In this document: positions 1 to 8,421 of the stretch, piece after piece
How positions within the stretch are numbered: the stretch's first letter is position 1
Layout: the number at the start of each line of letters is the position of its first letter
Origin: an uncultured Pseudoxanthomonas sp.
Lineage (GTDB): Bacteria; Pseudomonadota; Gammaproteobacteria; Xanthomonadales; Xanthomonadaceae
NCBI GenBank assembly: GCA_946886405.1
Contig: CAMPIO010000037.1
Location: 1-32,931 of the forward strand
Direction: 5' to 3'
DNA: 32,931 bases
Made by a program: the position numbers and the translations under genes
The notes under the pieces: model-generated
Database searches by the model: none
What the model saw: the letters and a program-made list of their open reading frames with translations, nothing else
What the model was told of the DNA's origin: nothing

Positions 1-1
1 C

Positions 2-325
2 CGCGTGCGCGATGGCCGCGGCAAGCACCTGCTGCGCGAGGTGGCGGGCAAGTGGCTGCCGCCGCGCGCGATCACCAAACCCAAGCAGGGCTTCGCCATT
101 CCGCTGGCAGACTGGTTCCGCGGACCGCTGCGCACGCTGGCCGCCGATACGTTCGGCAGCCGCGCCTTCCGCGAACGCGGCCTGCTGCAGCCGACCGCCG
201 CGCAGGCGCTGCTGCACGACCACGTGGAGCGCAACATCGACCGCAGTGAAGCGCTGTGGCAGGCGCTCTGCCTGGAACTGTGGGCGCAGCGCTTCCTCGA
301 CGGCGACGTCGCCAGCGGGGCCTGA
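2..325 (+). CDS. Asparagine synthase-type amidotransferase, C-terminal fragment
   Basis: Only the last 107 codons are present; the gene enters from the left edge. The fragment shows the end of the asparagine synthase (glutamine-hydrolysing, AsnB-like) synthetase domain: KQGFAIPLADWFRGPLR near its start, then a helical tail ending in a Leu-Trp-Ala-Gln-Arg-Phe segment typical of the family. AsnB enzymes move ammonia from glutamine to an acyl-adenylate. Paralogues in exopolysaccharide loci, including the amidotransferase associated with XrtA/PEP-CTERM clusters, are thought to amidate sugars or acids of the polysaccharide. The stop lies 3 bp before the ATG of the polymerase/ligase-like gene, so the two are probably co-transcribed. 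The glutaminase half and the ATP-binding loop are outside the window, so whether this is housekeeping AsnB or the polysaccharide-linked type rests on context. Confidence 0.85.
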   Translation, partial: RVRDGRGKHLLREVAGKWLPPRAITKPKQGFAIPLADWFRGPLRTLAADTFGSRAFRERGLLQPTAAQALLHDHVERNIDRSEALWQALCLELWAQRFLDGDVASGA

Positions 326-328
326 CCC

Positions 329-1687
329 ATGTGGATGCGGCTGCTGCTGGCGGTGCCCCTGCTGTTCATGCCGAACATGCTCCACCTGTCGGTGGAGACC
401 GGCATCCCCGGGTTGAACCTCGCCAACATCATCTTCATCGTCGTGCTCGGTGCGCTGCTGATGAGCGGCCGTCGCTACCTGCCGCTGGAACCCCGCGGTT
501 ACCTGACGCCCGCGCTGCTGCTGCTCTTCGCGGCACTGACCATCGCCTTCCTGATCGCGCAGGCCACCATGCCGCGCAACTTCATGGAAGACTTCACGTA
601 CCTCAAGAACCTGATTTTCTATCCGCTGCTGTACTTCGTGTACCGGCGTTGCGGGCAGGATCAGAAGGGAACGCGGCAACTGATCATCTTCGTGATGATC
701 GTCGCCGCCGTCGCCGGGCTGGAAGCGATCCGCGAAGGCCTGGACTACGGTTTCGGCAACTACAACGAATCACGCCGCGCGTCGGGTCCGTTCGGCACCG
801 ACTACTCCACCGCGAACCGCGCGGGCGTCTTCTACGCGATGTTCCTGCCGATGTTCATCGCGATGGCGCTGTTCTTCCGCAAGCAGAAGTTCTGGCGGAT
901 GGCGGCGATCGGTGGCTGCGCGATCATGGTGATCGCGATCATGGCGACCTATTCGCGCCAGTCCTACCTGATCGCCCTGGTCGCCTTCGCCCTGCTGCTG
1001 GTGCGGCGCAACGTGGTGCTGGCGGTCGCCATCAGCCTGCTGATGGTGCCCGCGATCGGCTTCCTGCCGGAGAGCGTCACCCAACGCGTCGCTGAAACGG
1101 AACAGCAGGATTCCGTGGGCGAGGAGCAACTCGACGTCAGTACCGCCAGCCGCTTCGAGATCTGGGGCGGTGCGACGCAGATGTGGACCGAACATCCCAT
1201 GGGTGTCGGCCTGAATCGCTTCAAACAGTACATCGGCACGTACGTGCCCCGTTACGCCGGTTATGACGCGCACAGCATCTACTTCCTGATGCTGGCGGAG
1301 TGCGGACCACTCGGTCTGTTCGCGCTGCTTTTCCTGCTGTGGCGCGTGCTGTGGATGGGCGTGCGCTTCACGCGATCGGTGCCTGCCAGCGATGCGGAAG
1401 GCAAGGCGCTGTCGCTCGGCTTCATCCTGCTGGCGGTCTGCACCGCGTTGGGCAATGTCTACGGCAGCCCGTTCTTCGAAGGCGCGGTGATGGCCAACTT
1501 CTGGGCGCTGTGCGGCCTGATGGAGCATTACTTCGCACTGAAGCGCCGCGCACCCGCGCCCGGGACCGTCGCTGCCGCCGGTCCCGCGCTGGCCAACGAA
1601 CCGGCGCCGGCGATGCGTGGCATCGGCGACCGCTTCCCGCTGGCAGCACGCATGGCGCCGCGACGTTACGGCAAGAACGACGACTGA
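329..1687 (+). CDS. O-antigen ligase/polymerase family membrane protein (Wzy/WaaL-like)
   Basis: This 452-residue protein has about ten hydrophobic segments and one large periplasmic-type loop (about residues 240-320) between them, the architecture of the O-antigen ligase/Wzy_C superfamily. Recognisable family features are the early loop with RNFMEDFTYLKN, a GTDYSTANRAG stretch before the central helices, an Arg-rich turn (ATYSRQSY), and the loop sequence EHPMGVGLNRF followed by DAHSIYF, where ligases carry functional Arg and His residues. Such proteins polymerise lipid-linked repeat units or transfer the chain to an acceptor in the inner membrane. Exosortase-A clusters carry a member of this family as a probable O-glycosylation ligase. 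The ATG follows the amidotransferase stop by 3 bp. The stop is separated by one base from the stop of the convergent YdcF gene. The 60-residue tail after the last helix is Ala/Pro-rich and probably disordered. Polymerase versus ligase cannot be decided from sequence. Confidence 0.85.
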   Translation: MWMRLLLAVPLLFMPNMLHLSVETGIPGLNLANIIFIVVLGALLMSGRRYLPLEPRGYLTPALLLLFAALTIAFLIAQATMPRNFMEDFTYLKNLIFYPLLYFVYRRCGQDQKGTRQLIIFVMIVAAVAGLEAIREGLDYGFGNYNESRRASGPFGTDYSTANRAGVFYAMFLPMFIAMALFFRKQKFWRMAAIGGCAIMVIAIMATYSRQSYLIALVAFALLLVRRNVVLAVAISLLMVPAIGFLPESVTQRVAETEQQDSVGEEQLDVSTASRFEIWGGATQMWTEHPMGVGLNRFKQYIGTYVPRYAGYDAHSIYFLMLAECGPLGLFALLFLLWRVLWMGVRFTRSVPASDAEGKALSLGFILLAVCTALGNVYGSPFFEGAVMANFWALCGLMEHYFALKRRAPAPGTVAAAGPALANEPAPAMRGIGDRFPLAARMAPRRYGKNDD

Positions 1688-1688
1688 A

Positions 1689-2477
1689 TCAGCGGGTCTG
1701 GTCCGGGAACGTCCCATCCCCGGCCGGCAACGGGGCGTCGCCGTCGTAAAGGCGATAGGCCAGCAGCCCCACCCATTCGTGCAGTGCCGCTTCGGTCTTC
1801 GCCAGCCCGCCGCTGTCAGGCACCAGGAAGCCGGCGTGCTGGAAGGCGACGTAGCGTTCGTCGGTCGCGAGGGGGCACGCACGGAAGCCCGCCTGCTGCA
1901 GCGAAAAGGACGCCCGTGGCATATGCAGGGCGGATGTCACCAGTACGACGTCGCGCGGCAGCGCCGGCTTCAACGCGGCCAGCTGGCGTGCGTTCTCCCA
2001 CGTCGTGCGCGAATGCGTTTCGAGCTGCATGACGTTGTCCGGCACGCCCAGCGCGCGCAGGTAGGCCGCCATCAATCGTGCCTCGGGTGGGCTGGCCACC
2101 CATCCACTGCCCCCTGATAGCACCAGTCGCCGGCCCGGTGCTTCACGCCACCAGCGTGCCGCCGCTTCCGCGCGCCGACGACTGGCCTGGGTCAGCACGC
2201 CGTAGTTGTCCTCTTCGTGCGCCTTGCGGTCCACGCCACCGGCAAGCACCACCGCCACGTCGGGTGATCGCGCGCGACAGTCGGCCGAAGGCTTCACCCG
2301 GCCTTCCAGCGAATGCACCAGCAGGTTGGCTACCCACGGCGTCATGGCGATGAAGGACAGCACGATCACGCCCACGCAGGCAGCGCGCCAGAGACGCATG
2401 CGAGGGCGCCACGCGATCGAGACGGCCAAGGCCACGAGCGCCAGCAGCAGCCATGACAGCGGCGACAGCCACCACAT
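1689..2477 (-). CDS. YdcF/ElyC/SanA-family (DUF218) membrane protein
   Basis: The protein has 262 residues from the ATG at 2477, which follows a GGGAG at about 12 nt. The GTG at 2525 would add 16 residues lying inside the flippase gene and is less likely. Two N-terminal membrane helices (about residues 1-22 and 30-50) are followed by a DUF218 domain. This shows the usual opening VVLAGGVD, a central LVLSGGSGWV, the ARLMAAYLRALGVP helix, ETHSRTTWENA and VTSALHMPRA. ElyC and SanA affect envelope integrity and handling of undecaprenyl-linked intermediates in enterobacteria, but the reaction of the family is unknown. The gene overlaps the 3' end of the flippase gene upstream only outside the chosen start, leaving 28 bp between the two. 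Its place after an NRPS and a flippase suggests a role in envelope glycan or lipid-carrier metabolism. Confidence 0.85.
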   Translation of the reverse strand: MWWLSPLSWLLLALVALAVSIAWRPRMRLWRAACVGVIVLSFIAMTPWVANLLVHSLEGRVKPSADCRARSPDVAVVLAGGVDRKAHEEDNYGVLTQASRRRAEAAARWWREAPGRRLVLSGGSGWVASPPEARLMAAYLRALGVPDNVMQLETHSRTTWENARQLAALKPALPRDVVLVTSALHMPRASFSLQQAGFRACPLATDERYVAFQHAGFLVPDSGGLAKTEAALHEWVGLLAYRLYDGDAPLPAGDGTFPDQTR

Positions 2478-2505
2478 CAGGAATGCGACTCCCGGACGAC
2501 CTCGA

Positions 2506-3996
2506 TCATGTCGCGCTCCGCGCACGCCAGTGGCGTACGAGATCGCGCAGGCGTGCGTCCAGCATCAGCACCGGCAGTACGTAGAGGACCATCCACAGGC
2601 CACCGGCAGCGAACAGCCGCGCCCAGGGCGATGCCAGCCCGAACAGGCCACTGCCCTCGACCGCCAGGACGAACGCCAGGCCCGCGCCACCCGCCACGCT
2701 CCATGCACGCAGGTCAGGGCGATAGCGCAGGTCGCGCGGGCACAGCAGGTACAGCCCGATCCCCAGCACGGAGAAGCTGGCCACCGTCGCCCACGTCGCC
2801 CCCATGTAGCCATGCGCCGGGATCAGCCACAGGTTGAGCAATGCATTCAATGCCGTGGCAACGAGCGTCATGTACAGCACTGTCTTCGACCGCTTGTGCA
2901 GCAACAGGCCATAGCCGCCGATTTCCAGCAGCGGATACAGCGCATACAGCGCACCCAGCCACGCGAACACCGCGCCGGAGGGTGCCTTGTCCGCACCGCT
3001 GATCGCCTGCACCGCTTCGCTGCCGATGCAGCCGATGGCCACGGCGATGCCGACCGAGGCGTACGTCATGGGGAACAGCACCTTGGCCTTGAGCGCGCGG
3101 ACCGCCTCCGCACCGCCCGTCTCCCAGCTGCGATTGGCCACGGGAATGAAGGACTCCGACAGCGCGGCGCTCATCAGCAGGCTCACCTGCAATGCCAGCG
3201 AGTAGCCGATGGTGAAAATGCCGACCGCCGCAAAATCCCCGGTGATGCCCTTCAGCATCAGCCGACCGATGGAAATCAGCAGCACGGTGGCGATCTCGTT
3301 CACCACCAGCGGCATGCCATAGCTCAGCGTCTTGCGCATCTGCGACCAGTCCAGCTGGCGCGAGAACGACAGATGCTTCCGTACCCAGTACACGTAGAAC
3401 ACGACCACGATGCCGGCCGCCAGCATCTTGCCGCCGTAGGCCGCCATGGCGGAGCGTTCCAGCCACGCGACGGCGCCCACCATCAATACCAGTTCGAGCC
3501 ATCGCCACGCCACGCGCGTGACCATCAGCACGCCGGAATGCTCGCCCGCGCGCAGCACCATCTGCACCAGGCTGACGAACACCTGCAGCGGCACCATCAT
3601 CACCGCCATCCACAACACCGGCGAGAACGACGCGCCCCCGAACCAGTCCACGCAGGCGAACACAGTGATGCCGACGGCCCAGATGCCACACGACACCAGC
3701 AACGGCAGCAGGAACATGTTGGTGGCGAAACCGGGCAGCGCGCGGGCTTCGTCGTGGTAGGGATAGAAGCGCAGGATGGCGTGCTGCGCGCCGAGCTTCG
3801 CCACCGCCACGCCAATCATCAGCCACGTTTCGTAGTAGCCGAGGATGCCGTACTGGGTGTTGTCCAGCAGCCGCGTCAGCAGTGGGAAGGACACCAGGCC
3901 AGCGACCATGACGAGCAGGCTGGCCGAGGAATAGCGCAGGTAGTGCGCCCCCACGCTGCGCTTGCGGGGAGCCCCTGCGCCTTCATCGCGACTCAT
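2506..3996 (-). CDS. Polysaccharide flippase, Wzx/MurJ-type (MOP superfamily)
   Basis: This 496-residue integral membrane protein has about 12-14 hydrophobic segments and matches the polysaccharide transporter branch of the MOP superfamily. The N-terminus carries the common pattern RYSSASLLVMVAGLVSFPLLTRLLDNTQYG, here only partly quoted: SFPLLTRLLDNTQYGILGYY shows the Wzx-like first-helix to loop sequence. There is a second repeat-like half starting near residue 225 (LSYGMPLVVNEIATVLL) and a C-terminal pair of helices. Wzx proteins move undecaprenyl-diphosphate-linked repeat units across the inner membrane. The gene lies 92 bp downstream of the thioesterase-ending NRPS gene and 28 bp upstream of ydcF-like, on the same strand, so the three are likely one operon. 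The substrate could be a sugar repeat unit, a glycopeptide or another lipid-linked product; context alone does not say. Confidence 0.88.
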   Translation of the reverse strand: MSRDEGAGAPRKRSVGAHYLRYSSASLLVMVAGLVSFPLLTRLLDNTQYGILGYYETWLMIGVAVAKLGAQHAILRFYPYHDEARALPGFATNMFLLPLLVSCGIWAVGITVFACVDWFGGASFSPVLWMAVMMVPLQVFVSLVQMVLRAGEHSGVLMVTRVAWRWLELVLMVGAVAWLERSAMAAYGGKMLAAGIVVVFYVYWVRKHLSFSRQLDWSQMRKTLSYGMPLVVNEIATVLLISIGRLMLKGITGDFAAVGIFTIGYSLALQVSLLMSAALSESFIPVANRSWETGGAEAVRALKAKVLFPMTYASVGIAVAIGCIGSEAVQAISGADKAPSGAVFAWLGALYALYPLLEIGGYGLLLHKRSKTVLYMTLVATALNALLNLWLIPAHGYMGATWATVASFSVLGIGLYLLCPRDLRYRPDLRAWSVAGGAGLAFVLAVEGSGLFGLASPWARLFAAGGLWMVLYVLPVLMLDARLRDLVRHWRARSAT

Positions 3997-4088
3997 GGCG
4001 CAGGCGTTCCGCAGGGGGCGACGGTCAGGTACATGGTGGAAACGGCATCAGGCATCACGAACACAACGCGCAAAGGCGCGCCGGCCGG

Positions 4089-7000
4089 TCACTGCTTGAC
4101 TGCCTGCACCACGGCGATGCAGGCGGCAAAGCGCTGCGCCAGTTCCGGCTGGTCGATGAAGTCATGGTGATGCCCGGGTAACGTGTGCACATCGATCCGC
4201 CCCTCGACCGTTTCGGCCCAGCCGAGCGTCGCATCTTCCTGCCGGCGATGCAGCGGCGTCCTGAACAAGGCAACGTCGCCCGGATAGGGGCGGGGCCGGT
4301 AAGCGGCCAATGCCTGGTGATGCGCGCGTTCGACCTGCTGCAGGCGCACCTGCTGCGGCAGGGGCGTGTCCGGTGAGGTGCGACGGCGCCAACCGGACAG
4401 TGGCGTGTCCCACAGGCGCACGCGCAGCCGGCGCCTCAGCTCCGCCCACGGCGTGCGCGACAGCGCCTCGAGCCAGAGTGGCACGCGCCGCCACCATCCG
4501 CGACGCATCATCCCCGGGCCGAAGGTGTCGAACATCGCCAACAAGGCGACCTCACGCCCCGACGCGCGCAAGACGCGCGCCGTCTCAAGGGCGAGGACGC
4601 CGCCCATCGAGCCGCCCGCCAGCATGACCGGCCCTTGCGGACGGGCTGCCTGGATCGTGGCGGCGTAAGCGCCGGCCATCGCCTCGACGCGTGTCGATGC
4701 GACCGACAGGCCATCGAGACCCGCCGCCTGCAATCCGAAGACCGGCTGCCACGATGGCAACGCCTCCAGCAGCGGCATGTAGTTCAGCACGTTCCCGCCC
4801 ACGGCATGCACCAGGAACAGCGGCACACCGTGCCCGCCGGCGCGCAGGGTCACCAACAGCTGCCCCTCCCCGGTGACGACGGCAGCATCACCGCCCTCGT
4901 CGGCTGCCGTGATCGCCTCGATGGCCCGCGCGAGCGTGGCCACGGTGGGATGCGCGATCAGGGTGGCGAGCGGCAGGTCCACGCCATGGCGTTGATGGAG
5001 TTCGTTGAACATGCGCACGGCGAGCAACGAATAACCGCCCGACTCGAAGAAATCGTCGTCGACGCCCACCTCGGCCCGTTGCAGCAATCGCGACCACTGT
5101 TCGCACAATTCGCGCTCGAGCGGCGTGCGCGGCGCAACGCGGCGCCGTTTCGGCGTGGGTGCATCCAGCGTGGGCGGCGGCAGCGCGCGCCGGTCGATCT
5201 TGCCGTTCGGCGTCTTCGGCAGCCGTTCCAGCACTTCGATGTAGTGCGGCCGCATGTACGCAGGCAAGGCCGTCGTCAGACGCTGGCGCAGGCGCTGCTC
5301 CACGGCGGCCGAGCCGGCCGCCGTCCCCGCATAGAGCACCAGCACCTGGTCGCCGCCGTCGAGGGCGCGCACGACCGCGACGCACTCGGTCACGTCCTCG
5401 TCGCCGACTGCGGCAGCCTCGATGTCGCCGGGCTCGATGCGGTACCCGCGCAGCTTGATCTGCTCGTCCGCACGTCCATGGAAGTGCAGCCTGCCCGCAT
5501 GCAGGCGGCCCAGGTCACCCGTGCGGTACATGCGCGAACCGTCATCGGCGAACGGATCGCGGACGAACCGCTCGCTGCTCAGGTCGGGGCGATGCAGATA
5601 ACCATCGGCGACACCCGCGCCGCCGATCCATATCTCCCCCAGCGCATGCGGCAGTGCCGGTCGCTGCTGCCCGTCCAGCAAGTAGAAACGCGTGCGGGCA
5701 ACGGGTTGCCCCAACGGCACCGCGTCCTCGCTTCCGTCGATGCGATGGAGGCTGGACCACACCGTGGTTTCCGTGGGGCCATACAGGTTCCAGAGTTCGC
5801 GACACTGCCCGTGCAACGTGCGCGCCAACGGAAGCGGCAGCGCTTCGCCGCCTACCAGCACCCGCAGGGGCGCGAGCACCTGCGTGCGACCCACCTCCTG
5901 CAACAGCGCCATCAACGAGGGCGTGGTCTGGAACAGCGTGCACCGGTGGCGCTCGATCAGCCGGCACAAGGCTTCGGGGTCGCGATGCTCCGCGTCGTCC
6001 GCGATCACCACCTGCGCGCCGCAGACCAGCGGCAGGTACAACTCCAGCGCAGCGATGTCGAACGACAGCGTTGTCGCCGAGCACACGACGTCATCCCGGG
6101 CACAGCCCGGTTGCTCGCGCATCGTGGCCAGGAAGTTGACGAGGTTGCGATGGAGTATCCGCACTCCTTTCGGCTCGCCGGTCGAACCCGACGTGTACAG
6201 CACGTAGGCCGCGTCGTCGGCCATGACCTGGGGCAGCGTTCCCTCTGCTTCGGTCGACTGCAACGTCGGCAACGTCAGCAGCGCCCGACCGTTCGACAGC
6301 CCGTCGGGCAGCGGCACGCCCTCGGTGACGAGGATGGTGCGCAAGCCGGCATGGTCGGCCATGTGCCGCAGGCGCTGCGGAGGAAACGCGAGGTCCAGCG
6401 GGACGTAGGCCGCACCCGCGCGTAGCACCGCGATGACCGCCACCAGCATGTCCAGTGATCGCGGCAGCGCGATACCCACCAGATCGCCGCGTCCGATGCC
6501 ACGCGCGCGTAGTCCCGTTGCCGCTGCGTGACTCAGGCGGTCGAGCATGGCGTAATCGAGCGTATGTGGCCCGCATGCCGCCGCCGTGCGCAGCGGATGC
6601 GTGGCGAAGGCATGTTCGAGCATCGCCACCAGCGACGGCGCCTCCCCGCCTGGCGGTGCGAGGTCGTTGACCAGCGCGAAGTTCGCCAGCGGCTGCGAGG
6701 ACGTCAGGTCGATGGACTGGACGGCATCCGCATTTCCCGCCGCGAATTCCTCCAGCAGTTGCAGATACAACCCGGCCCAGTCACGCAGGGTGGATTCGTC
6801 GTACAGGGCGGTCTGGTACTGCACCTCCAGCACCAGCGCGCCAGGCGTTTGCCGCCAGTAGAACCCCAGCTCCCATGCCGCCGCCGATCGTGGCAGCACG
6901 TTCAGCGCGCATCGCATTCCGTCCATGCGCAACTTGTCGAGCGAGGGCACCAGCGTGAAGATGGATTCCAGCAACAACATGCGCCCGGCGTGCCGCGGCA

Positions 7001-8051
7001 ACTGCAGCGCGTCCACGATGCGTCCCAGCGAGGTGTCCTGGTGGTCGGCGGCCTCCGCAAGCCGGGCCTGCACCTGCCTGGCCAGCACGTCGAGCGATGC
7101 GCCCGGGTCCACGTCCACGCGCAACGGCAAGGTGTTGTCGGTGTCGCCCACCACGCGCGCGCCGCTGCCACGCGCTGCGCCCGCGAAAGGAATGCCGCAG
7201 ACCAGGTCGGTCTGTCCACTCAATCGATGCAACAGTGCGAAATACGCCGCCAGCAGCAACGCGAAACGCGTCGTTCCTGTCTCGCGCGCACGCTCCCTTA
7301 TCCGCTGCCACTGCGTCGCCGGGAGGTCTACCGTGAAACTGGCGGCGGCGAACCGGATCTGGGCGGGCCTGGGCCGGTCGGTAGGAAGGCGCAAGGGCTC
7401 CGGCAGCGTGGCGAAGCGCTCGCGCCAGTACGTCAGGCTGCGTACCCCCTCGGGACCGTCGCGACGCGCGCGCTCTTCCCGCACGAAGTCGCTCCAGCGA
7501 TCGGCGGCGGGAATACGTGCACGCGCTTCCGGCGTCGTCGCGTTGTAGTGGTCCATCAGGTCCTTGAGCACGACCCGCATCGACCATCCATCCATCACCA
7601 GGTGGTGAGCCGCCATGAACAAGCGATGGTGATCGGGGGCGAACACATACAGAACCCCTCTGACCAACGGAGCGACGGCGGGATCGAACGGCATCGCGCG
7701 CCACCGGCGGCACGCGTCGGCGTACGCGGCTTCCGGTGCGTCCACCGGGGACAGGTCGACGATCTGGAGCGCCACCGCCGCCTGCGGCCTGTGGATCTGC
7801 TCGGTGCCATCTCGCGAGAACCCCACCGCCAACGCCTGATGCCGCACCACGACATTCGCCAGCGCGCGCTCGAAGCGCGGGAGGTCCAGCGGCCCCTCGA
7901 GTACCAGCTCGAATGCTTCGCCGAAGGCCAGTGCGGCCTCGTCACTGTAGCGGCTCCCCAGCCACTTCTCCGCCTGGGCATCCGTCAATGGAAACCGGAC
8001 GTCTTCCGCGTGCGCTGCCTCCTGCGCTCCGACTGGTGCATCTTTCCGCAA
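4089..8051 (-). CDS. Terminal NRPS module, C-A-T-TE, glycine-like code
   Basis: The protein has 1320 residues from a TTG start at 8051. That codon has a perfect AGGAGG 6 nt upstream, and a TATACT -10 box at 8090-8095 places the transcript start close by, which argues against the in-frame ATGs at 8072 and 8087. Domains: condensation about 20-455 with intact HHLVMDG (149-155); adenylation about 470-960 with YTSGSTGEPKG (619-629), YGPTETT, YRTGDLGR and NGKID (949-953); carrier domain with Ser1008 in ESGGYSLLA; thioesterase from about 1065 with GGSMGG (Ser1148), Asp1175 and a His cluster at 1294-1296. The ten pocket residues read by eye are D-I-L-Q-L-G-L-V-W-K, close to the published glycine code. 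There is no epimerase or methyltransferase. As the only thioesterase in the window, it should release the chain made by the proteins at 27664-13701. Confidence 0.93.
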   Translation of the reverse strand: MRKDAPVGAQEAAHAEDVRFPLTDAQAEKWLGSRYSDEAALAFGEAFELVLEGPLDLPRFERALANVVVRHQALAVGFSRDGTEQIHRPQAAVALQIVDLSPVDAPEAAYADACRRWRAMPFDPAVAPLVRGVLYVFAPDHHRLFMAAHHLVMDGWSMRVVLKDLMDHYNATTPEARARIPAADRWSDFVREERARRDGPEGVRSLTYWRERFATLPEPLRLPTDRPRPAQIRFAAASFTVDLPATQWQRIRERARETGTTRFALLLAAYFALLHRLSGQTDLVCGIPFAGAARGSGARVVGDTDNTLPLRVDVDPGASLDVLARQVQARLAEAADHQDTSLGRIVDALQLPRHAGRMLLLESIFTLVPSLDKLRMDGMRCALNVLPRSAAAWELGFYWRQTPGALVLEVQYQTALYDESTLRDWAGLYLQLLEEFAAGNADAVQSIDLTSSQPLANFALVNDLAPPGGEAPSLVAMLEHAFATHPLRTAAACGPHTLDYAMLDRLSHAAATGLRARGIGRGDLVGIALPRSLDMLVAVIAVLRAGAAYVPLDLAFPPQRLRHMADHAGLRTILVTEGVPLPDGLSNGRALLTLPTLQSTEAEGTLPQVMADDAAYVLYTSGSTGEPKGVRILHRNLVNFLATMREQPGCARDDVVCSATTLSFDIAALELYLPLVCGAQVVIADDAEHRDPEALCRLIERHRCTLFQTTPSLMALLQEVGRTQVLAPLRVLVGGEALPLPLARTLHGQCRELWNLYGPTETTVWSSLHRIDGSEDAVPLGQPVARTRFYLLDGQQRPALPHALGEIWIGGAGVADGYLHRPDLSSERFVRDPFADDGSRMYRTGDLGRLHAGRLHFHGRADEQIKLRGYRIEPGDIEAAAVGDEDVTECVAVVRALDGGDQVLVLYAGTAAGSAAVEQRLRQRLTTALPAYMRPHYIEVLERLPKTPNGKIDRRALPPPTLDAPTPKRRRVAPRTPLERELCEQWSRLLQRAEVGVDDDFFESGGYSLLAVRMFNELHQRHGVDLPLATLIAHPTVATLARAIEAITAADEGGDAAVVTGEGQLLVTLRAGGHGVPLFLVHAVGGNVLNYMPLLEALPSWQPVFGLQAAGLDGLSVASTRVEAMAGAYAATIQAARPQGPVMLAGGSMGGVLALETARVLRASGREVALLAMFDTFGPGMMRRGWWRRVPLWLEALSRTPWAELRRRLRVRLWDTPLSGWRRRTSPDTPLPQQVRLQQVERAHHQALAAYRPRPYPGDVALFRTPLHRRQEDATLGWAETVEGRIDVHTLPGHHHDFIDQPELAQRFAACIAVVQAVKQ

Positions 8052-8057
8052 GAATGG

Positions 8058-8063
8058 CCTCCT
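8058..8063 (-). promoter_or_regulatory. Strong ribosome binding site deciding a TTG start
   Basis: AGGAGG on the minus strand lies 6 nt before TTG at 8051-8049. The ATG codons further upstream in the same frame (8072, 8087) have no comparable site, and the one at 8087 sits directly next to the -10 box. Confidence 0.7.
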
Positions 8064-8089
8064 GATGCACATCCATCCATTTGTCATCG

Positions 8090-8095
8090 AGTATA
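8090..8095 (-). promoter_or_regulatory. Probable -10 box for the terminal NRPS operon
   Basis: TATACT on the minus strand (5 of 6 bases of the sigma-70 -10 consensus) is preceded by TTTGCC. No good -35 hexamer is found 16-18 nt upstream, where an inverted repeat (8117-8149) lies instead, so an activator may be needed. A transcript starting near 8083 would have about a 30-nt leader before the TTG start. Confidence 0.5.
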
Positions 8096-8252
8096 GGCAA
8101 ATGTGAGACGTGCGACCCGCTTTAGCGGCGTGCCGCGTGCGGAAAGCGGCCGTGTCATGCCTTCTACACGTGCCGACGCCACGCTGGGGTACGCGCGCCT
8201 GGATTGGGCACGCCACGTGAAGACTTCCTTCACGATCCTGTGGATCAGCTGT

Positions 8253-8270
8253 ACCTGAGGCCCATCAGGT
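8253..8270. promoter_or_regulatory. Inverted repeat ACCTGA-N6-TCAGGT
   Basis: An 18-bp dyad with perfect 6-bp arms, about 170 bp upstream of the plus-strand gene and about 200 bp upstream of the NRPS start. The same half-site, in the opposite arrangement, occurs in the promoter region of the large biosynthetic operon (27728-27745). It may be a shared regulator site; the regulator is not known. Confidence 0.4.
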
Positions 8271-8421
8271 GCAAAAACGTGAATCAGGTTTGAATCCGGC
8301 CAGAAGCGATTCACCGATCCGTGAACCAATCGGCAGTGCCACGCATAACGTCGTATAGACTGGCCATCGGACAGGGGGTCCCCGTTTTTCGATATACAAC
8401 GGCCAACAGGAGCCGTTCTAG

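Larger units (their letters stand above)
8052..8421. other. Divergent intergenic control region with several inverted repeats
   Basis: No gene is seen in these 370 bases between the NRPS gene (minus) and the secreted-protein gene (plus). Four dyad elements are visible: CCGCTTT/AAAGCGG at 8117-8123 and 8143-8149; CGTGAAG/CTTCACG at 8216-8222 and 8228-8234; ACCTGA/TCAGGT at 8253-8258 and 8265-8270; and a 16-bp near-palindrome TTCACCGATCCGTGAA at 8310-8325. A single TCAGGT half-site recurs at about 8284-8289. None is followed by a T-run, so they look like protein-binding or leader elements rather than terminators. Confidence 0.6.

Noticed and set aside
2206..4170. A 654-codon open frame on the plus strand opposite the flippase
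   Set aside because: The minus strand encodes a coherent multi-helix flippase; the plus translation is Gln/His-rich and featureless.
4635..8096. Two long plus-strand frames opposite the C-A-T-TE gene
   Set aside because: Antisense shadows of a gene with intact C, A, T and TE motifs.
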